DNA from: Omnitrophica bacterium RIFCSPLOWO2_01_FULL_45_10
GTDB taxonomy: Bacteria; Omnitrophota; Gorgyraeia; 2-01-FULL-45-10
Direction of reading: 5' to 3'
DNA: 6,021 bases
NCBI GenBank assembly: GCA_001804165.1
Contig: MHFL01000006.1
Span: forward strand, 1,803-7,823
Shown: one piece after another, positions 5,641 through 6,021 of the stretch
How the letters are laid out: every line of letters begins with the position of its first letter
Numbering within the stretch: position 1 is the first letter of the stretch
Program-made: the position numbers and the translations under genes
Notes under the pieces: model-generated
Told to the model about the DNA's origin: nothing
The model's database searches: none
The model's input: only the letters and a program-made list of their open reading frames with translations

Positions 5641-6021
5641 TTACAAATGTTTTTTTGCAAAAGCCACCCCATTTTTGAATATCGCTAGACCATCTCCCGC
5701 ATCATCGCGAGCTCCTTTAGTCCAGTTAGGATGCTGATACCGGCTCGTGTGCCTTTCGGGATGCGGCATAAGACCGAATATGCGTCCTGTCATGTCGCAA
5801 ATGCCGGCTATATTCTCTATTGAGCCATTTGGGTTACTCGGGTATCCAGCGCTTTTTCCTCTCGAATCAGCATATTCAAAGACTATCAGCCCATTTTCTA
5901 TGAGTTTCTTCAAGATATCTTCATCCCTGGGTACGAACTTTCCTTCTCCATGCGCCACCGGCAGTTCAATTATTTCCTCCGTTCCCTTTGTCCAAACACA
6001 TCTTTCTCCCGTTCCCCGTTC
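5641..6021 (-). CDS. purQ: Phosphoribosylformylglycinamidine synthase glutaminase subunit PurQ (5' end missing)
   Basis: The frame is open to the right window edge, giving the last 126 residues of a protein normally about 220-270 long. PurQ releases ammonia from glutamine and delivers it to PurL for the fourth step of purine synthesis, FGAR to FGAM. The visible part has [18 protein letters not shown] and the catalytic His and Glu of a class I glutamine amidotransferase in GLMPHPERH. The nucleophilic Cys would lie upstream of the window. [14 protein letters not shown] is characteristic of PurQ and of the glutaminase end of fused PurL; a separate PurQ is more likely, but the missing part would decide. 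A GTG at 5958 is an internal valine codon, not the start. It is followed after 26 bp by the membrane-protein gene, with no terminator between them, so the downstream genes may be transcribed with purine genes. Confidence 0.93.
   Translation of the reverse strand, partial: ERGTGERCVWTKGTEEIIELPVAHGEGKFVPRDEDILKKLIENGLIVFEYADSRGKSAGYPSNPNGSIENIAGICDMTGRIFGLMPHPERHTSRYQHPNWTKGARDDAGDGLAIFKNGVAFAKKHL

Noticed and set aside
5641..5958. A separate 105-residue protein starting at a GTG at 5958
   Set aside because: The frame continues upstream to the window edge with PurQ-like sequence, so the GTG is an internal valine codon.

Overview
This window looks like chromosomal DNA from an uncultured, probably Gram-negative bacterium of moderate GC content. 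All seven credible genes lie on the minus strand and are tightly packed. The long ParA ATPase with a C-terminal glycogen-binding domain, the cell-envelope protein with a jelly-roll-like exterior and the house style of the LOG protein remind me of Omnitrophota or related PVC-side lineages. That placement is an impression, not something proved by the sequence. There are no rRNA or tRNA genes, insertion sequences or CRISPR arrays.

Reading in the direction of transcription (right to left): the window opens inside the C-terminal part of purQ (glutaminase subunit of FGAM synthase; 6021-5641). After 26 bp comes an unnamed single-pass membrane protein with a basic cytoplasmic tail and a beta-rich outer domain (5614-4883). 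A ParA/MinD-type ATPase fused to a CBM48/AMPK-beta-type glycan-binding domain follows after 3 bp (4879-3752). It overlaps by 4 bp (GTGA) a small membrane protein with YdjM-like metal-ligand motifs (3755-3327). A LOG-family phosphoribohydrolase-like protein starts 3 bp later (3323-2679). These spacings indicate one transcription unit.

A gap of about 140 bp (2537-2678) separates this from mnmG (2536-740), the FAD enzyme that modifies U34 of tRNA together with MnmE. mnmG overlaps by 4 bp (ATGA) a radical SAM protein of the TIGR01212/YhcC family, which runs off the left edge. The gap is not empty. It holds a 13-position stem closing a branched structure, followed on the plus strand by six Ts and preceded on the plus strand by a plausible promoter whose predicted start is exactly the first base of the stem. 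This could be a small plus-strand RNA divergent to mnmG, or a leader structure of mnmG on the minus strand.

The most interesting unit is the membrane protein / ParA-CBM48 / YdjM-like trio. A ParA-type positioning ATPase carrying a glycogen-binding domain, coupled to a membrane partner, is suggestive of a system that positions a glycan cargo (for example glycogen granules) or senses a glycan. No ParB or parS site is visible. This function is inference.
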